From Lachnospiraceae bacterium (GTDB lineage: Bacteria; Bacillota_A; Clostridia; Lachnospirales; Lachnospiraceae), in NCBI GenBank assembly GCA_017553965.1, contig JAFZJK010000084.1:1-5769 (forward strand): DNA of 5,769 bases. Direction: 5' to 3'. This document shows, piece by piece, positions 4,463 through 5,769 of the stretch. Position 1 is the stretch's first letter. Each line of letters begins with the position of its first letter. Made by a program: the position numbers and the translations under genes. The notes beneath the pieces were generated by a model, which made no database searches, was not told where the DNA came from, and saw only the letters and a list, made by a program, of their open reading frames with translations.

Positions 4463-5769
4463 ATCTTTATATTTGCTTTCGTAACCCTGCACTTACGTAT
4501 CATCTTATTTCTTACCTCTAAGATGCTGATGGTGTAATCGCCGTAAGTTACATTTTCTCTCTCGCCGTCGCTCGGTATCCTGTCAAGTAAGCTGATGATA
4601 AGACCGTTAACCGTATCGAAATCTTCTAAGTCGCTCTCCTTTATCTCGATGCCGGTCTCCTCAGCCACTTCCTTTAAGTCAGCCTCGCCACGCAGTATGT
4701 ATGAACCATCTTTGGCCTTGATGATCATCTGCTCTTCGTTGTCAAACTCATCCTCGATATCGCCGACTATCTCCTCCAGGATATCCTCCATAGCCACCAA
4801 CCCTGCAGTCTGACCGTACTCATCTATAACGATAGCCATATGGTTCTTTTTAGCCTGCATCTGGTTAAAAAGCTCATCTATCGTCATGGTATCGGGCACG
4901 AAAAACGGCTTCCTCGCAATGTCTTTTAATCGTTTAGAAGAACTCTCCTCCGATACATAGCACTTTGCGATATCCTTTAAATGCAGCACACCTATGATAT
5001 TATCTATGTCGTCGACGTAAAGCGGGTATCTCGAAAAAGCCTCTCCCGCCATAAACTTGAGCGCTTCCTCCATGCTCATTTCCGCATCGACAGCCACTAT
5101 CTTTGTACGGTGAGTCATGATATCCTTAGTCTGCTTTTCATCAAAAGAAATGATATTAGAGATCATTTCCGCTTCGTCATCATCGATGACTCCCTGTTCC
5201 TGACCTTCGTTAACTATCGAGATGATCTCTTCCTCGGTAACATTACTCTCAAGGTCCTTTAGCTTAATACCGAACGGGAACAGCAGTACCGCACATAAGC
5301 CTTCAAGCAATACACTTAAAGGTATTAAAATATAGGTTATGGCCTGCATAAATCCGAAAAGCCTGTAAAACTTCTTTTCGGTATTGCGGTTTCCAAGCCG
5401 GTCCGGAAGTATGTAAGTAAAAAGTATGATTAGAAGTATCAGTGCTATGGTGCTTACAGCTATGACGATGCTCTTTGTCATAGTGTTGCCGGAAGTCTCA
5501 AGTATCCAGTTTAAAGGGCCAGAAGCAAAAAGTATACCCGTAACTATCCAAGCTATACCCCTTATCAGCCAGCATGCGTTATAAAAGTTACGCTCATGCT
5601 TATCGATAAAGGCAAGAGCCTTTTCACAGTCCCTGTTTTCATTCTCCGCCAAAGCACGCAGCTCATTCTCGCTTGCATGCTCAAAAGCCGATTTTGCCAA
5701 AGCCACAAAAAAATCAAATATAGCGATCAACGCGATGATTATCGCGCCGACCAGAGGGTCTATTTCCAT
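4459..5769 (-). CDS. DUF21-CBS-CorC/HlyC membrane protein (CNNM/CorC-like transporter)
   Basis: This 436-residue membrane protein has the full architecture of the CNNM/CorC (UPF0053, 'hemolysin C') family, several bacterial members of which take part in Mg2+ efflux or resistance. The N-terminal DUF21 domain shows four hydrophobic segments near residues 6-25, 66-85, 99-121 and 142-165. A cytoplasmic acidic linker (177-215) follows. The paired CBS domains cover about 217-338, beginning DIMTHRT (216-222) and including DEYGQTAGLVAMEDILEEIV (316-335). The C-terminal CorC/HlyC domain spans about 347-433. CBS pairs in this family bind ATP-Mg and gate the transporter. The first ATG coincides with the window edge, so its ribosome binding site and promoter are unseen and a start further upstream cannot be excluded. 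Its stop overlaps the HAD start by 4 bp. The older name 'hemolysin' is not supported as a function. Ion specificity is inferred from the family. Confidence 0.92.
   Translation of the reverse strand: MEIDPLVGAIIIALIAIFDFFVALAKSAFEHASENELRALAENENRDCEKALAFIDKHERNFYNACWLIRGIAWIVTGILFASGPLNWILETSGNTMTKSIVIAVSTIALILLIILFTYILPDRLGNRNTEKKFYRLFGFMQAITYILIPLSVLLEGLCAVLLFPFGIKLKDLESNVTEEEIISIVNEGQEQGVIDDDEAEMISNIISFDEKQTKDIMTHRTKIVAVDAEMSMEEALKFMAGEAFSRYPLYVDDIDNIIGVLHLKDIAKCYVSEESSSKRLKDIARKPFFVPDTMTIDELFNQMQAKKNHMAIVIDEYGQTAGLVAMEDILEEIVGDIEDEFDNEEQMIIKAKDGSYILRGEADLKEVAEETGIEIKESDLEDFDTVNGLIISLLDRIPSDGERENVTYGDYTISILEVRNKMIRKCRVTKANIKI

Noticed and set aside
4459..5769. Naming the CBS protein a hemolysin
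   Set aside because: The hemolysin label for this family is historical. The DUF21-CBS-CorC architecture fits a cation transporter, and no toxin feature is visible.

Overview
The window looks like ordinary chromosome from a moderately AT-rich, low-GC Gram-positive bacterium. Strong purine-rich Shine-Dalgarno sites, a GTG start on rlmH, frequent ATA isoleucine codons and a cytoplasmic CelC-type GH5 glucanase all fit a fibre-degrading Clostridia member, perhaps Lachnospiraceae. That placement is inferred from style and gene content, because no marker such as 16S is present.

There are seven protein genes, six on the minus strand. On the left is a minus-strand pair: a YfcE-type metallophosphodiesterase (366-908), followed 46 bp downstream by a cyclase/kynurenine-formamidase-fold gene cut by the left window edge (1-319). 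rlmH (1080-1559, plus strand) diverges from this pair across a 171-bp intergenic region. That region holds two good sigma-A-type promoters whose -35 boxes lie only 6 bp apart. rlmH then converges, with 4 bp between stop codons, on an S66-family (MccF/LD-carboxypeptidase-like) serine peptidase gene (1564-2613, minus).

The right half is a minus-strand cluster read from the right edge: a four-helix DUF21-CBS-CBS-CorC/HlyC membrane protein (4459-5769), a HAD-IA phosphatase/phosphomutase overlapping it by ATGA (start 4462), and an intracellular GH5 endoglucanase-like enzyme (2704-3735). A perfect 12-bp-stem terminator lies directly after the GH5 stop. The spacing suggests one transcription unit that ends before the S66 gene, although no convincing separate promoter for the S66 gene is visible.

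No RNA gene, mobile element, CRISPR array, long repeat or phage signature was seen, and no stretch over 300 bp lacks a gene. I found no clear new biological system. The points most worth a second look are the compact divergent promoter region with a dyad over the yfcE leader, the MccF-like peptidase as a possible self-protection or detoxification enzyme, and the cytoplasmic glucanase joined to a HAD enzyme and a CorC-like transporter.
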